20,680 nucleotides of DNA, from NCBI GenBank assembly GCA_964560855.1, contig CAZLLU010000011.1:1-20680 (forward strand). The letters run 5' to 3'. Positions 7,767 to 16,833 of the stretch are shown piece by piece; positions within the stretch are counted from its first letter, which is position 1, and each line of letters starts with the position of its first letter. Source of the DNA: CAJBLF01 sp964560855. Its GTDB lineage: Bacteria > Patescibacteriota > Gracilibacteria > Absconditabacterales > Absconditicoccaceae. The notes beneath the pieces were generated by a model. The model was not told the origin of the DNA. It did not search any database and saw only the letters and a list, made by a program, of their open reading frames with translations. A program made the position numbers and the translations under genes.

Positions 7767-9353
7767 TTATGGAAGATATATCTCGCTCAATGGTATAATA
7801 CTTGCTTGTATTATAAATTGTTCTCCATATTTTGTTTCTATTTTCTGCTGGATATCCTTTAGGTATGTTTGTATATCTTTTGTGGTGATCTTAGATTTGA
7901 TAGCTATATCTATCAAGATTAGATCTTTTTCTTCTGCCGCTTGTTTTTTTATTGATAATTTCTCTATGTAGATATTATCGGGAAGTTGTTCTCTGATAAA
8001 TGATTTTATATTTTGATAATATGTGATTTCCTCTTGTTGCTCTTCCTGTCCGTTTTTTTGGTGTCGAAGTATTAATACGTTAGTATTTTCTCCTAATATT
8101 TTCTTGCTTATGGTGTTTATGGTATTCTCTATCTTGGTTTTCGTGTCTTTCACTATATTCGCGTCGTTTTCGAAGAGGTTCAGATAGAATAATGGTAAAG
8201 GATCATATGCTATTTTGGATTCTATGATCGTGATGTCGTATGATTTGAAATATTCCTGTAATTTTGTCTGGAGCTTTTCTTCTTTGCTTATTTCTTCTTT
8301 TTTGTCTATCGAGACCGAAGCAATGTTTACGATATTGAGGTCTAGGTTCACTGATTTCTCTGTGGATAATGCTAGTATCTTCGATAATTCGTTTTTATTA
8401 TTTTCTGTGATGGGCGTTGTACTAGGAACATCTATGGTTGCGCTGATGCGTAGTGTGTCGTTGGTATGTGTCTGATAGGATATTTTTTCTATCTCTATTT
8501 TCTTGTTGATGTTTCCGAAGAATTCCTTGGTTGTATTCTCTATTTTTTGTCTTGTGACGATGTCGTTCGCTATGCTTTTCATAGAGTTGGTTAGTGGCAT
8601 ACTGATGATGATAATCATTATGATGGTAATGATGATGCTTTCTATACTGCGTGTTTTTTCTTTCCTATTCGTTGGGAAGAATCCGAACGCATAAAAAATC
8701 ACTATTCACACCAATACGATAGCTACGAAGTTCGTAATGAAGAGAAGAAAGCTTCACTTGCTTATTTCCATATTCCAAAAGCTTATTCCGATGCCTGTCA
8801 CGCAAAGCGGCGGAATCAGTGATGTTGCCATAGCCACTCCTGCTATCTGCTCCTGTAATTTTTTGAATCACAGCGAGAGAAATGCTATGATACCGCTCGC
8901 CAATGCGATGAATAGGTCTATCATCGTCGGTGAGATCCTTGCATATATCTCGGATGTGAGTGTTGCTACTGGCGTAATTTGGGTGATTATAGTCGCGATT
9001 CCTACAGACAATAATACACTGATCAGGCTTACCATCAAACCCTTTTTATAGAGATGTTTATTTCCTGTGGTGATGGCGAATGCGGTGATCTTGATAGGCA
9101 TGAGGATGGGCGCTATGAGCATCGCTCAGATAATCACTGGCACTGAATTGATCAATAATCATAGTGTACATATAATCCCTGAAAGCACTATTTGTAGCCG
9201 GTATAGTTTCCCGAAAGTGCCGTCTTCGATGATCTCTTCCGCGACTTTGTTTTTTCTTTTGTCATCTAGTAAAATAAGCGCTATTTTTTGGAAAAACGTT
9301 TTTTTTTCGGTATTGTTTGGTATGTTCTGTTTTTGTGTTACTCTATTTTCCAT
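7767..9353 (-). CDS. DUF389 (uncharacterised hydrophobic domain) membrane protein
   Basis: 528 residues. Five in-frame UGA codons (9159, 9126, 8868, 8754, 8706) are read as Gly; otherwise it would fall into three fragments. A cytoplasmic N-terminus of about 50 residues is followed by a membrane block with the DUF389 signatures V-I-I-G-A-M-L-I-A-P-I-L-M-P (about residues 74-87) and S-P-T-M-I-D-L-F-I-A-L-A-S-G, then G-V-A-M-A-T-S-L-I-P-P-L. A further membrane segment ends near residue 257. About 270 charged residues follow, probably an extracytoplasmic or cytoplasmic domain with alternating helices and strands. The biochemical function of DUF389 is not established. The ATG at 9351-9353 is chosen over a TTG two codons upstream. 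A very good promoter lies at 9381-9409. Confidence 0.9.
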
Positions 9354-9380
9354 AGACAACTAATGGATAAATACTCTATA

Positions 9381-9409
9381 AGTATATTCATATGTATGTG
9401 GTTTGTCAA
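9381..9409 (-). promoter_or_regulatory. Near-consensus sigma70 promoter of the DUF389 gene
   Basis: Minus strand: perfect TTGACA (9404-9409), 17-bp spacer, TATACT (9381-9386), followed about 28 bp later by the ATG. This is the best promoter match in the window. Confidence 0.85.
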
Positions 9410-9421
9410 AAAACACTATAT

Positions 9422-9446
9422 GAAAAAAGCTTCTGTATTTGACAGC
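9422..9446 (-). terminator. Possible terminator after tRNA-Leu
   Basis: Minus-strand RNA has CTGT pairing with ACAG (loop CAAAT), then AAGC and six U (9428-9423). The stem is weak. It would end the long SLH-ruvB-tRNA-Leu run just before the DUF389 promoter. Confidence 0.35.
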
Positions 9447-9526
9447 GCCTTATCAATTATTTGTTGTAGAAGGATCCGTCAGAGGCGGACAAGTTTGAAC
9501 ACTATCTTTGATGTGATTCTTTTGTT

Positions 9527-9608
9527 TGCCGTCGGGGGGACTCGAACCCCCAAGTCTTGCGACATACGCACCTGAAGCGCACGTGTATACCAATTCCACC
9601 ACGACGGC
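9527..9608 (-). tRNA. tRNA-Leu(CAG)
   Basis: Acceptor GCCGTCG/CGACGGC, anticodon stem TGCGC/GCGTA with loop TTCAGGT (anticodon CAG, reading CUG), a long variable arm typical of Leu, and T arm GGGGG-TTCGAGT-CCCCC. Discriminator A; CCA is not encoded. It lies 29 bp after the DUF5652 gene on the same strand and may be co-transcribed with it. Confidence 0.95.
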
Positions 9609-9613
9609 ATGTT

Positions 9614-9629
9614 GTCCGCTATTGCGGAC
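9614..9629 (-). other. Hairpin immediately 5' of tRNA-Leu
   Basis: In tRNA-sense RNA, GTCCGC-AATA-GCGGAC is a perfect 6-bp stem with a 4-nt loop that ends 5 nt before the tRNA. It has the same design and spacing as the hairpin before tRNA-Arg, and no U-tract. Confidence 0.6.
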
Positions 9630-9637
9630 GGTGATTA

Positions 9638-9883
9638 TTATTTATTTCCTTTCTTTTCTTTTTTTTGGAAGAATGCTAGGTAGATGATAGGAAGCAATCC
9701 TACGGTATTTAGGATGAACATGAAGATAAACCATGTCATCTGTTTTTTTGTTCCTGCTTTCCAAAGAGCAATTCCTTTCCATATGGTACTTCGAACCATC
9801 AATATTACAAGGAGAATCATTGTTCATTGGCTGTAACCTGCTGGCATTGAATTGGTAATTAAACTTCCTGTTAGTGCTTCCAT
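9638..9883 (-). CDS. DUF5652-like small membrane protein
   Basis: 81 residues with two membrane segments (about residues 20-37 and 50-68). The motif W-K-x-x-A-L-W-K-A-G between them and the exit T-V-G-L-L-P-I-I-Y-L-A-F-F followed by a Lys-rich tail are the pattern of DUF5652 (PLDc_N-like) mini membrane proteins common in CPR genomes; the family name is from memory. One UGA (9824-9826) is read as Gly near the N-terminus. The start at the ATG 9881-9883 recovers about 20 residues that a standard-code reading would lose. It ends 29 bp before tRNA-Leu. Confidence 0.75.
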
Positions 9884-9932
9884 TGTATATGATTAATAGA
9901 TAAAAAAACGTATTTTGGACTGTAGTATATGA

Positions 9933-10478
9933 CTATTTTTTTGCTTGTTCGAATAGCTTTTTTGCAGGACAGCCGAGCTCTCATTGTTTACAATGATTAC
10001 ATGCTAATTTTTTTCTGATACAGCTATTCCCTTGAGAAATGAGTGCAAGAATTAGTATGATTCCGATCATTATTCGTCGATTGAATGCTTGCGTCAACAA
10101 TATGATTCCTGTGATGACGGGGATAAACGAAATCAATAGGTCAGGTAGCATATTTTTCCATGTTATCTTTCTGTTCAGAAATTTTTCTGATTTGCCTTTC
10201 GCATAGATCAATGCGCTCAACTTCCCTTTGCCGAATGCACAATATTTCCCATAATACCAGCAGTTCCTACAACTTTTTTGAAGCAATCTGAATTCCATAT
10301 AGATGAGGAAGATGATATATGCGATTCCTCGACCGTTTCCTATTTGGAAAATAATAATTGCTCCTATTGTATAGATAGCTAATGTTTTGAGATTGGATAC
10401 CAGGACTGTCTGTCGTGGATAGTTGTCATAGAATTTTTTCTGCATGATATTTATGAAATTAAAATTCTTCCTGCTCAT
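9933..10478 (-). CDS. Membrane protein with two Cys motifs, unknown function
   Basis: 181 residues, about four membrane segments. Between the two hydrophobic pairs lies CRNCWYYGKYCAFGKGKLSA, with Cys in a C-x2-C-x6-C pattern. The tail carries a second cluster, C-I-R-K-K-L-A-C-N-H-C, then C-P-A-K-K, which is reached only by reading a UGA (9981-9983) as Gly; a standard-code reading would clip the last ~16 residues. The Cys clusters suggest a bound metal or Fe-S centre at the membrane (inference); I know no function for the family. The ATG at 10476-10478 lies inside the 3' end of ruvB, so the genes overlap by 28 bp and are probably translationally coupled. Confidence 0.75.
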
Positions 10479-11422
10479 GTTTTCTCTATTTTTCCTAATT
10501 TGAGGAGTAATGGTTCAATGTCTTCTTCGACTGCTTTTTCGTTGACTCATAATTGTACGGCGATTGCTTTGACACCCATTGGTCTGTCCGCTTTTTCGAG
10601 TATTTCCAGATATTTTTTGTGAAGGGGAGTCATACCTCCTTCGTCGATTTTGCTGTGCTTGAGGAAATCCTCCCATAGTGTATCAGTCAATTTTTGTTTT
10701 TTGGAATCCTCCTCACCTCCTTTAGCAAAGGAGGAACGTGTTATTACAAAGTCTCTGATCTTGATACAGAGGTTGTGTATTTCTCTCGGTACAGAGCCAA
10801 CTTTTTCGCTTATTTTTTTGATGATTTCTTCACTGGTTTGAACCTCGTATTTGTCGAGATACTTTTTGATGATGTTTTCTTTCTCATTTGGCGTATATTC
10901 CATAAAATGGAAATTGTAGACGAATCTATTCTTGATCGGCTGACTCAATGACTCAGATTTTGTCGTTGCACCGATGAGCGTGAATGGATTGATCGGGATT
11001 CTGACATTTCCTCATTCTGGCATTACCATATCGATAACAAAATCTTCCATTGCAATATACAATACTTCTTCGATATTCGGTTTTAATCTGTGGATTTCGT
11101 CGATGAAGAGAATATCTCAGGTTTCAAGTGTATTTAAAATGCTGATAATCTCAGATGGTTTGGTGATTGCATATCCGGTAACTGCTTTGATATTTACTTG
11201 TCCTTGTTTGGAAATGATATGCGCCATGGTTGTCTTTCCGAATCCGCTGGGACCTGAAAAGAGGATGTGTCCCATATGTCACTTCCTTTTTTTCCCGCTT
11301 TCTATCGCTGTTTTTACTACTTCTTTGATATGTTCTTGACCGATGAATCATTCAAATGTGTCAGGCCTGCCACTATGACTTATATTCATTAATTTATCGG
11401 TATTGATCTTCTTCACTTCCAT
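10451..11422 (-). CDS. ruvB: Holliday junction branch migration helicase RuvB
   Basis: 323 residues, normal for RuvB, the hexameric AAA+ motor that drives Holliday-junction migration with RuvA. Walker A GPSGFGKTT (Lys63), Walker B FIDEIH (Asp108-Glu109), sensor 1 IGATTK and the arginine-finger region PIKNRF (Arg166) are all present. The C-terminal winged helix is complete, ending in L-L-K-L-G-K-I-E-K-T-G-A-G-R. A poorly conserved Lys/Ser/Glu-rich insertion lies around residues 235-250. Six UGA codons are read as Gly; two of them are in the winged helix, including the final T-G-A-G-R loop. The ATG at 11420-11422 follows a TAG at 11432-11434. It sits 25 bp after the 134-residue membrane-protein gene and overlaps the next gene. 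ruvA and ruvC are not in the window. Confidence 0.95.
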
Positions 11423-11447
11423 ATTTCGACGCTAAAATGGTAAATGT

Positions 11448-11852
11448 TTAATCTTTCTTATTCTGTCTCATGAATCTTGGATAATGTGTCATCAACATTA
11501 TGAAGAATAATATCGTCCGGATTCCGCCGCTAAGCATGTCAGTCTTGAATGTTGCGTTCCTTGATTGGATGAGCATCGCTTTTTTCTCTTCCTTACATTT
11601 CGCTATATCTGCATCTGAAGGTTTAATGGTCTCTTTTTCTGCGATGAGGGTGTTGGTGCATTGGTCCAATTCGTAATATCTTTCTGCTACGATGTATTCG
11701 TCATTAGTAATGATGAGTTTTTCCCCGATATTGAAAAGGAAGAATCCTAATGAGACAAGTGTTCCGATTATACCGATAAGCGTCATGAGGAGAAAATAGA
11801 TTCTGAGGATGCTTCGTCCGTGAGACTTGTTTGGAGCTTTCTTGATTGCCAT
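11448..11852 (-). CDS. Small two-helix membrane protein, unknown function
   Basis: 134 residues with no UGA. A basic N-terminus (M-A-I-K-K-A-P-N-K-S) precedes a membrane segment at about residues 17-41. Next comes an outward loop of roughly 65 charged residues with two Cys (in E-L-D-Q-C and I-A-K-C-K-E), then a second segment at about 110-122 and a basic tail (R-F-M-R-Q-N-K-K-D). The two Cys may form a disulfide across the loop. It lies 21 bp after the SLH-protein gene and 25 bp before ruvB, in the same transcription unit. I recognise a CPR-like small membrane protein but no named family. Confidence 0.75.
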   Translation of the reverse strand: MAIKKAPNKSHGRSILRIYFLLMTLIGIIGTLVSLGFFLFNIGEKLIITNDEYIVAERYYELDQCTNTLIAEKETIKPSDADIAKCKEEKKAMLIQSRNATFKTDMLSGGIRTILFFIMLMTHYPRFMRQNKKD

Positions 11853-11873
11853 GATATGTGGTAAGTGGTAAAA

Positions 11874-13625
11874 CTACTTAGTCTGATTCAATTTATAATA
11901 TGCATTTGTGCTATTCAATGGGCTGATGATATATGCTTTGTCTCCTATCCTGATTGTTCCTTCGATAAGCGAAAGACTGCTAACAATGAAGCTTACTGTT
12001 CCATTTTTTGTTTCTGTATCTAATGTGAAGGTGTCTCCATATCGTGCAAAATTGTTGGTGAAATATTCTTTTGTACCGGATTTGACTACCTTGTATCTAT
12101 CACCGAAAAGTTCTACATATCCGACGTTGAAGTTTCCGTTGTTGAGGAGATTCATATCTACGTAGACATTGGATTGCGGCATATTGTTTGTGCCTGTTGT
12201 GATCGATCCTGGCACGGTACTGATTATTTGGTTGTCTATCGTTTCGCTATTGAGATTTTGTGTAATCTGGTATTTTACTTTGAATCTGTACAATGATAAT
12301 GCTACTTCGTATCTGGTGATGACATTATCAAATGTGATAGAATCCGCTGGACTGACGATACCCATATTTTCTGCTGTTTCGAAATATTGTGTCCATCGAG
12401 GTGTTTTGCTTTCATCGAGTCTTTTTCCTTCAAACAATCTTATCATTGCAGCTATGAATTGTGCTTTGCTGATTGTTGTTTTTGGAGTAAATTTTCCATT
12501 GGATCCTTGCATGATTCCGAGTTGGCATGCTTGTTGGATATAGGTTGTGAGTGAAGCGTCCGCTTCGGAAATATCATCGAATGTACATGATGTTGTTGTG
12601 GTCATGCCAACAAATTTAAATGCTTCTGCAAATTTTACGAGGATCTTGGCTGCTTGTTCTCTATTGAGCACTTCAAATGGTTGATATCATATTACATCGT
12701 TATAGCTGGTCAATCCGTTGTCGTTCATCCGTTTGATAGCTTCTATGAGTTCTGGATCGTTGCTGATACTTAATGAATTGGTGAGCGATGAAAGCGTCTC
12801 TATGACGTCTGATGTGCTTGTTGTAGTATTGAGTTCTGCTATTCTTCCTAGATACATCGTTTTCAAGGTCTCGTTTTTTACAATATTCCTTAGTCTGTAG
12901 ATGTATATTGCCATCTCTCTTCTTGTGATATAAGTATCGAAATCTGTTTGATTATTTAATGTTGTGAGTCCCATTGCTTGTCCTTTTACATAATAATCTC
13001 ACCGTCGTGGAACCCTGTTTTCGTTTGATGTCTTACCTTCGAAAATTCTTACCAATAATGCCATAGATTGTGGCCTGGTTAATTGTTCTCTTGGTAGGAA
13101 TTTTCCATCGGTAGTTCCTTTGAAGATTCCTCGTTTGCATGTGTTTGCTACATGAGTCACTAAGCTTGGATCGATTTCGCTGCTGTCTGAAAATGTACAG
13201 CTCGTGTTTTTTGCTGATTGGTCGTATCCGAGAACAGCAAATGCTTGTCCGATAATTTTGGCTGCTTCTTCTCTTAGTAATCCATCTTCTGGTCTATATT
13301 CTTCTTCGTTATCATATTTTGTTAATCCGTTTGCGTACATCCATTGTAATGCTTGCTGGAATTCCGTTCCGGTATAGATTGTTGTTTCGGTTGTCACTGT
13401 TCATGTCGTCACTGTTCATGTAGTTGTAGTCCCGGTTGTCGTGTTTCCTGTAATTACGCTTCCGGTAGATGAAGATCAACTCATCACTACTGTTATTTCA
13501 TGAGTTATTGGATCTATGACAATTTGAAAATCTCCGGAATTGGATCATGTAGTTTCTGCTTTTGCAGGAAAAGCGAGGATGAGGGCAGTCACTGCCAAAA
13601 ATATTCAGAGTGATTTCTTGTACAT
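11874..13625 (-). CDS. Exported S-layer-homology (SLH) domain protein
   Basis: 583 residues. A signal peptide (M-Y-K-K-S-L-G-I-F-L-A-V-T) is predicted to be cleaved after A-K-A near residue 23. A Thr/Gly-rich spacer of T-T-G-T-x units (about residues 50-80) leads to SLH-like repeats: NGLTKYDNEEEYRPEDGLLREEAAKI near residues 96-121, R-G-I-F-K-G-x-x-D-G-K-F-L-P-R-E-Q-L-T-R-P-Q near 165, and a second pair from about residue 295. The last ~120 residues are beta-rich. SLH domains anchor proteins to secondary cell-wall polymers or form S-layers. Many UGA codons in the signal, spacer and domain joints are read as Gly; without that the gene splits into four pieces. Each SLH block has a Cys pair (C-T-F-x-D and a Cys about 20-25 residues on), suggesting disulfides. 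Promoter at 13663-13690. Confidence 0.9.
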
Positions 13626-13662
13626 GGAATAATTTTCATATAGAATAAAATATCCATCAAAA

Positions 13663-13690
13663 TGTATAACTAATGCAGCGGGCTTTTCAA
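13663..13690 (-). promoter_or_regulatory. Putative promoter of the SLH-ruvB transcription unit
   Basis: Minus strand: TTGAAA (13685-13690), 16-bp spacer, TATACA (13663-13668), about 37 bp before the ATG. It is divergent from the ndk promoter. Confidence 0.55.
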
Positions 13691-13714
13691 TATAAAAATG
13701 GTTTACAATTGCGC

Positions 13715-13742
13715 TTGAAAAACCATAGCAAAACAATAATAC
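13715..13742 (+). promoter_or_regulatory. Putative ndk promoter
   Basis: TTGAAA (13715-13720), 16-bp spacer, TAATAC (13737-13742), about 32 bp before the ATG. An inverted repeat (ATGGTTT near 13698-13704 and AAACCAT near 13719-13726) overlaps the -35 region and could be an operator. Confidence 0.4.
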
Positions 13743-13774
13743 TCGAGAAACTTTATTTTTTTGTATTGAAAGAA

Positions 13775-14278
13775 ATGTCGACTCTACAAAGAACTCTTGT
13801 AGTCTTGAAGCCAGACAGTGTATGACGTAGTGTGACTTGAGAAATTATCTCTCGTTTTGAAAGAGCAGGCTTACATATCGTAGGTATGAAAATGCTTAGA
13901 CCTGATAAAAATTTCCTTTATCATCACTATGAAACCCTTGGAAAAATGATATCTAGACGCTGACAGAAAGCGTTTGATGTGACACTCAAGATGATGCAGC
14001 AAGGTCCTATGATAGCTATTGTACTTGAAGGTGTAGAAGTCGTAGAATATGTTCGCAAAATGGTCGGTACTACTGAGCCTAAGGCAGCTGCTCCAGGTAC
14101 CATCAGAGGTGATTATGCTCATATGTCATTTGCATATGCAGATGGTAAGGATATAGGCGTCCCTAATCTCATTCACGCTTCAGGAAATATCGAAGAAGCT
14201 GATGCTGAAATCAAACATTGGTTCAATGAAAATGAGCTGTTTGAATATACTTCTTTGCATCAAGTGTTTACTCGTTAG
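13775..14278 (+). CDS. ndk: Nucleoside diphosphate kinase
   Basis: 167 residues, somewhat longer than the usual 130-150. Ndk moves a gamma-phosphate among NTPs and dNTPs through a phospho-histidine. The N-terminus Q-R-T-L-V-V-L-K-P-D-S-V-G-R is canonical. The catalytic His134 sits in N-L-I-H-A-S-G-N, and downstream A-D-A-E-I-K-H-W-F matches the family C-terminus. P-G-T-I-R-G-D-Y also fits. Three UGA codons are Gly, one of them in the invariant K-P-D-S-V-G-R. The family's usual S at H-G-S-D is here H-A-S-G. The extra length lies near residues 45-60 and at the C-terminus. GAAAG just before the ATG is at best a weak ribosome site. Confidence 0.96.
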
Positions 14279-14307
14279 TTTACTCAACATATCACAACAA
14301 GAAAAAA

Positions 14308-14352
14308 GATTGAAAAATCTCTCTAGTCCACCAGTTTCCAAGTTTTTCAATC
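14308..14352 (-). terminator. Inverted repeat between ndk and rpmE
   Basis: A perfect 10-bp inverted repeat (GATTGAAAAA 14308-14317, TTTTTCAATC 14343-14352) with a 25-nt loop. A U-tract follows only in minus-strand RNA, so as a terminator it would block antisense reading; on the plus strand it may just be a 3' stabilising hairpin for ndk mRNA. Confidence 0.4.
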
Positions 14353-14387
14353 ACATCAATGCCTTTTAATTTGTTAGTTTATATTCA

Positions 14388-14630
14388 ATGAAAAAGTGAA
14401 TTCATGGAAATTATTACAAGGACGTGGAAGTACAATGCATCTGCGGCGCTAAATTTACGGTAAATACCACCGTTGCAGGACCTATCAAGGTTGAAACTTG
14501 TTATCAGTGTCATCCAGCGTTCAATAAGGATAAGGTAATCAAGAAAGTAATTAAGGGAAGAATGGAAAAATTCCTCGAGAAGCAAAAGAAGATCGATTCT
14601 ATTGCAAAGCCTGCTAATAAAAAAAAATAA
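14388..14630 (+). CDS. rpmE: Ribosomal protein bL31 (zinc-binding type)
   Basis: 80 residues. The N-terminus M-K-K-G-I-H is the bL31 signature, and its Gly is a UGA at codon 4, so a standard-code reading would begin well inside the protein. The zinc-binding Cys set is present: C-I-C-G near residue 17, then C-Y-Q-C-H-P near 38. The C-terminal basic helix ends in a Lys run. bL31 bridges the two ribosomal subunits. A heptad repeat and a strong terminator follow. No Shine-Dalgarno site is seen before the ATG. Confidence 0.95.
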
Positions 14631-14633
14631 ATT

Positions 14634-14661
14634 TTAGCTTGAAGCTTAAAGCTTATCGCTT
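14634..14661. repeat. Heptad tandem repeat, four units ending GCTT
   Basis: TTAGCTT, GAAGCTT, AAAGCTT and ATCGCTT in succession, directly after the rpmE stop codon. Same family as 2096-2130. Confidence 0.75.
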
Positions 14662-14675
14662 GTCCGTTTGGTAGG

Positions 14676-14699
14676 CGAGCTTGAAGCTCGAGTTTTTTT
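14676..14699 (+). terminator. Intrinsic terminator of rpmE
   Basis: CGAGCT-TGA-AGCTCG, a 6-bp stem with a 3-nt loop, followed by AG and seven T. Confidence 0.8.
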
Positions 14700-14709
14700 G
14701 AGACGAGCC

Positions 14710-15339
14710 ATGCTCAGAAAACAGATTATGAAAAAACATGTTAATGTCGATAGTATTTTTCATGTGATCTGACACAATGGAAGTGTATTCATCAAGCTTA
14801 CCTTGAGAACACTTCTTTTTCTGTTAGTATTATATGTTTTGTTCGTCTTCCTAGATAGATATATAGTTCGATCGTATTTGGATTGGACTTTCGGTATTAT
14901 CGGACTCGGATTTTTCGTTAAATATATCATAGATTTCCTCAATATTTATCTCGACGGATTGATTCTTTCTTCTCAATGAATAACGCTTTTTATGCGAGAA
15001 GGGCTTTTTGACCACAAGACCGATTTCTTTGAACGGTCAATGATAGAGGCGGTATCGCACAATCAGAATGGCTTTTGGGATAAGGTTTTCGCAAGATGAG
15101 ATTTAATTATTAAACTTGACCATGGTATAGAATATCCTTTCGAAAATATTAATTTCCCTCAGAAGCAAGCAGATAAAATCATGAAATATAAGGCGCAATT
15201 TGCCCCTACCAATGTTTCTGATGTAGCGGCTCCTATCGCTGATGAAAAAATGGCGATCATTGCTGAAGCTCTGAGCGAAGTCGTAAAGGAATATATGGAC
15301 AAAAAAGCCCCTTCCGAAGAAGAGGATGAAGATTATTAA
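14710..15339 (+). CDS. Membrane protein with PH-like (bPH2-type) domain
   Basis: 209 residues. Two membrane segments (about residues 32-48 and 60-80) are followed by a soluble part in the pattern of bacterial PH-like domains next to membrane helices: I-Y-L-D-G-L-I-L-S-S-Q-G-I-T-L-F, then F-E-R-S-M-I-E-A-V-S-H-N, then G-D-L-I-I-K-L-D-H-G-I-E-Y-P-F-E-N-I. The C-terminus is acidic (E-E-E-D-E-D-Y). Three UGA codons are Gly, two of them at strand turns of the PH-like domain. The function of such proteins is unknown. An alternative ATG lies six codons on at 14728. The gene is convergent with the phosphoesterase gene; the gap is entirely tandem repeat. Confidence 0.75.
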
Positions 15340-15342
15340 ACA

Positions 15343-15450
15343 ATGGAGGAATAGAAAGATGGAGGAATGGAGGAATAGAGGAATGGAGGAATGGGAATAT
15401 GGAAATATTAATGTTGCAATGTTTCAATATTTCAATGTTTCAATGTTTCA
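15343..15450. repeat. Octad minisatellite between convergent genes
   Basis: Eight units of 8 bp based on ATGGAGGA (15343-15406), a 4-bp join, then five units based on ATGTTTCA (15411-15450). The array fills the space between the stop codons of the PH-like and phosphoesterase genes. No terminator is visible there. Confidence 0.85.
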
Positions 15451-15456
15451 ATCTTT

Positions 15457-16701
15457 TTATAGCAGTTTCAGTTCTTTTAATATCTTTTCGTATTTTGGGT
15501 AGTCTGACCCGAATTTTTTTTGCATATATTCGGTAAGGATGTTTTTCCGGTCGGAGAATCAGGCTAATTGATTGGTATCGACTTTGAAACTGGAGAGCAG
15601 TTCGTCCAGATTCTCCGCGCTCTTTTTTAGCCTCAAATCCTTGCAACTCTTTCTTAGTTCTGCGTCGACGACTTCATCTATCTTGTCATAATCGATCTGA
15701 TCGACTTGCAGCGTAAGCGCTATATGTTCAAGATTTATTTTCTGATTTTCTGCAAACGTGATGTCTCGCAATGGACTTTGAAAATACCCTTTGTTCGCCT
15801 GATCGATTTTTTCTATATCCTCAAGTAAAATTTTTTCTGTCAAAATTTCCTTACTCTGAATTAGTATTTGCGGATTGATGTTGATTGGCAGAGCAGTGAC
15901 TTTTTTCGTTTTTGCATCGTAATGAAAGATGTATTTATTCTGATTTGTCTCCAATGAACTTGTCGATCGGACGCTTCCCGTGCAGAGATAATTGGCGTGT
16001 GTAAATCCCTGGTGTAAATGTCCTGAAATGAGTTTCACCTCCGGCAATTCCAAAAGCTGTTCGTTTAATGCGATATCTTTGTAGTTGAATTTTGACTTTT
16101 GACCTGGGAAAACTGTGCTGTTGATGTAGTAGTGATGGAGCACCGTAATTCATGGATGTTTATCCAATTGCTCTGCTATATATCTGTTTATATATCATGA
16201 AAATGCTTCATTTTTGTTGTTTGATTTTTCCAGTAAAACAGAAAAATCGTTTATGGATTTTAATTTTTCGTTCTGTGGTGTGTAATTGAGCTCCTCGTTT
16301 TCTCCGGGTAAGAAGAATGGTAAGAACAATATTTTTTCTCACTCTATTTCCTCTATTTTTGGCTTAGTAATAAACTGAAGAGTGCCTCTTCAATTTTCAA
16401 TTTCTAATTTTCAATTTTCAATTATATCGAATGCTTTCTTCGCTTCTTCAAAAACGAAAGAATTTCCCAATCGATCATGGTTTCCTGAAAGAATATATAT
16501 ATGTTTTCATTGAGCGAAAAGGTCGAGGAAAAGTCCGTAGAGTTGAAGTAATGCGTTTCTGTCGTAGGCAAAATGGTAAACATAGTCTCAGAGAAAAATT
16601 ATGTTTTTTTCGTCCGGATATGTAGAAAAAATCCTTTTGAGCTCGGTCAAAATTTTTTCGTGGTAGCGTGAATTGATATGGAGATCTCCGATTAATAACA
16701 T
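15457..16701 (-). CDS. Calcineurin-like metallophosphoesterase (SbcD/Mre11-like)
   Basis: 414 residues. The metal-binding motifs of the family occur in order: G-D-L-H (Asp6, His8), G-D-Y-V (Asp39), G-N-H-D (Asn74-His75), L-H-H-Y (His189-His190) and G-H-L-H (His228, His230). The order and the C-terminal extension of about 170 residues recall SbcD/Mre11-type DNA repair nucleases, but no SbcC partner is adjacent, so the substrate is open. UGA codons read as Gly occur at 15559, 16150, 16195, 16339, 16390, 16411, 16507 and 16588, the last a few residues after G-D-Y-V. Residues about 93-105 (E-N-G-K-L-E-I-E-N-G-R-G) are encoded by a 7-bp tandem repeat and look like an insertion. The ATG at 16699-16701 gives the canonical M-L-L-I-G-D-L-H start. 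Confidence 0.88.
16388..16422. repeat. Heptad tandem repeat inside the phosphoesterase gene
   Basis: Five 7-bp units: CTTCAAT, TTTCAAT, TTCTAAT, TTTCAAT, TTTCAAT. 35 bp is not a multiple of three, yet the surrounding frame stays open and yields an E-N-G repeat in the protein. Confidence 0.85.
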
Positions 16702-16710
16702 TAATGTAGT

Positions 16711-16738
16711 GTAAAGCCTAAAGCGTAAAGCTCAAAGC
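16711..16738. repeat. Heptad tandem repeat, four units ending AAAGC
   Basis: GTAAAGC, CTAAAGC, GTAAAGC, TCAAAGC in the 5' region of the phosphoesterase gene. It is related, in reverse orientation, to the GCTT heptads at 2096 and 14634. Apart from this array and the palindrome at 16834-16907, I see only weak promoter-like matches in 16702-16913. Confidence 0.8.
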
Positions 16739-16833
16739 CGTCGTTTTGACTTTAAAGCTGGTTTTGTGATGATACTAATTCGATTTGTAAAAAAAAGACG
16801 GAAATATATATTTACTTTTGTTTTACTCCTTTT

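Noticed and set aside
15343..15450. CRISPR array
   Set aside because: The period is 8 bp with no spacers; it is a minisatellite.
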